A DNA stretch of 64,000 nt. Source: Marinobacter sediminum (lineage in GTDB: Bacteria; Pseudomonadota; Gammaproteobacteria; Pseudomonadales; Oleiphilaceae). Under the pieces are notes generated by a model that had not been told where the DNA came from, searched no databases, and was given only the letters and a program-made list of their open reading frames with translations. The translations under genes were made by a program, and so were the position numbers. Shown here piece by piece: positions 63,526 through 64,000 of the stretch. The stretch is taken from NCBI RefSeq assembly GCF_016820575.1, contig NZ_JAEMQH010000003.1, positions 248,001 to 312,000 of the forward strand, written 5' to 3'. Position 1 is the stretch's first letter. Each line of letters starts with the position of its first letter.

Positions 63526-64000
63526 ATGGCAACGATTACCTTTATCGGCCTCGGTAACATGGGTGGCCCCATGGCCGGCAACCTGGTGAAAGCCGGGCAC
63601 GACGTCACTGTGTTCGATTTGTCCAAAGAAGCGGTTCAAACACTGGTCTCAGAAGGCGCCAAGACCGCCGACACCGCCCACGAAGCGGCTAAAGGTGCGG
63701 AATGTGTGATCACCATGCTGCCCGCGGGTCAGCACGTGGAAGCAGTGTATCTGGGCGATGACGGTCTATTAGCGAAGCTGCCTGAAGGCACCCTGGTGAT
63801 CGATTCCTCCACCATTGCACCGGAAACGGCGCGCGGCGTGGCGGAAGCAGCCAAGGCCCGCAACATTCCGTTCCTGGATGCGCCGGTCTCCGGCGGTGTT
63901 GGCGGTGCTAAAGCTGGTACCCTGACCTTCATCTGTGGCGGTGCCGAGGATACCTTCGCCAAGGCCAAGCCGATTCTTGATGCCATGGGCAAGAACATCT
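63526..64000 (+). CDS. mmsB: 3-hydroxyisobutyrate dehydrogenase (partial, C-terminal end outside window)
   Basis: The first 158 codons are present. The N-terminal NAD-binding TFIGLGNMGGPMAGNLVKAG and the signature FLDAPVSGGVGGAKAGTLTF are typical. It oxidises 3-hydroxyisobutyrate to methylmalonate semialdehyde, the substrate of MmsA at the start of the cluster. AAGGAGAAGGG precedes the ATG. Confidence 0.92.
   Translation, partial: MATITFIGLGNMGGPMAGNLVKAGHDVTVFDLSKEAVQTLVSEGAKTADTAHEAAKGAECVITMLPAGQHVEAVYLGDDGLLAKLPEGTLVIDSSTIAPETARGVAEAAKARNIPFLDAPVSGGVGGAKAGTLTFICGGAEDTFAKAKPILDAMGKNI

Noticed and set aside
62443..63639. 398-codon open frame on the minus strand across the hydrolase and mmsB
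   Set aside because: Opposite strand of two clear crotonase/dehydrogenase genes, low-complexity His/Arg-rich product, no ribosome site of note.
1..64000. tRNA, rRNA, CRISPR, prophage or insertion sequences
   Set aside because: No cloverleaf-like sequence, rRNA stretch, repeat-spacer array, transposase or phage gene was recognised by reading; a covariance-model scan would be needed to exclude small RNAs.

Overview
The window is about 64 kb of an ordinary-looking, gene-dense bacterial chromosome with moderately high GC. The gene families point to a marine or aquatic gammaproteobacterium close to Marinobacter or Pseudomonas: a PA2778/PA2779-type pair, a RIO-type kinase, DUF1631-GGDEF-EAL, a FhuF-type reductase, and a valine-degradation mms operon with an AraC regulator. 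That placement is my inference from gene content; no rRNA, tRNA or other marker gene is present. I see no prophage, transposase, CRISPR array or plasmid functions, so most of the window reads as core or soft-core genome.

Layout. 1-2.1 kb: partial aldo/keto reductase, GFA-type zinc protein, PQQ-type sugar dehydrogenase. 2.2-11.1 kb: an iron island with a TonB-dependent siderophore receptor converging on a fhuC-fhuD-fhuB-fhuF operon, plus an exporter-fold ABC transporter; all three transcription units have a Fur-box-like sequence upstream. 11.2-12.5 kb: YaiI-like protein, a 108-bp nested inverted-repeat element, and a secreted histidine phosphatase. 12.8-24.2 kb: a GGDEF-EAL protein, copper chaperone, MtfA-like peptidase, SDR, spermidine-synthase-like protein, RIO kinase, universal stress protein, cold-shock protein and a 1254-residue DUF1631-GGDEF-EAL protein. 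24.3-32.4 kb: MscS channel, pirin, crotonase with a CPBP protease, NnrU, the divergent argP/argO pair, DUF4442 and an NlpC/P60 lipoprotein. 32.5-38 kb: signalling (CheB-CheR-PAS fusion with a co-translated PAS protein, PAS-GGDEF protein, Crp/Fnr regulator). 38-45 kb: YedK, ArfB, HSL esterase, two SDRs flanking Ohr, ThpR, a GNAT-nitrilase fusion and RluF with a long basic tail. 46.1-49.9 kb: a compact run of a periplasmic binding protein, FetA, FetB, a COG0523 metallochaperone GTPase and a zinc-ribbon methyltransferase. 50-54.4 kb: PA2779/PA2778 pair and a Ser/Thr kinase-PP2C-FHA module. 54.4-57.6 kb: glutamine amidotransferase, YebC, two small secreted proteins sharing a tail motif, SRPBCC protein. 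57.7-64 kb: MmsR-like regulator and the valine/isobutyrate pathway mmsA-acd-ech-hibch-mmsB, the last gene running off the window.

How the parts work together. The iron island forms an uptake route: outer-membrane receptor, periplasmic FhuD, FhuB/FhuC permease, and FhuF to release iron by reduction. The mms genes encode successive steps from isobutyryl-CoA to propionyl-CoA; the AraC gene faces them across a region with two nearly identical 10-bp direct repeats exactly 21 bp apart. Three c-di-GMP proteins and the CheB/CheR fusion make the first 38 kb rich in signalling.

No single block is plainly a new defence or biosynthetic system. The least explained items are the two secreted proteins sharing a TAAGQE tail motif, the nested inverted repeat at 11.7-11.9 kb, the FetAB-binding-protein-COG0523 grouping, the hairpins between the mms genes, and a 36-codon membrane-peptide ORF beside the siderophore receptor.
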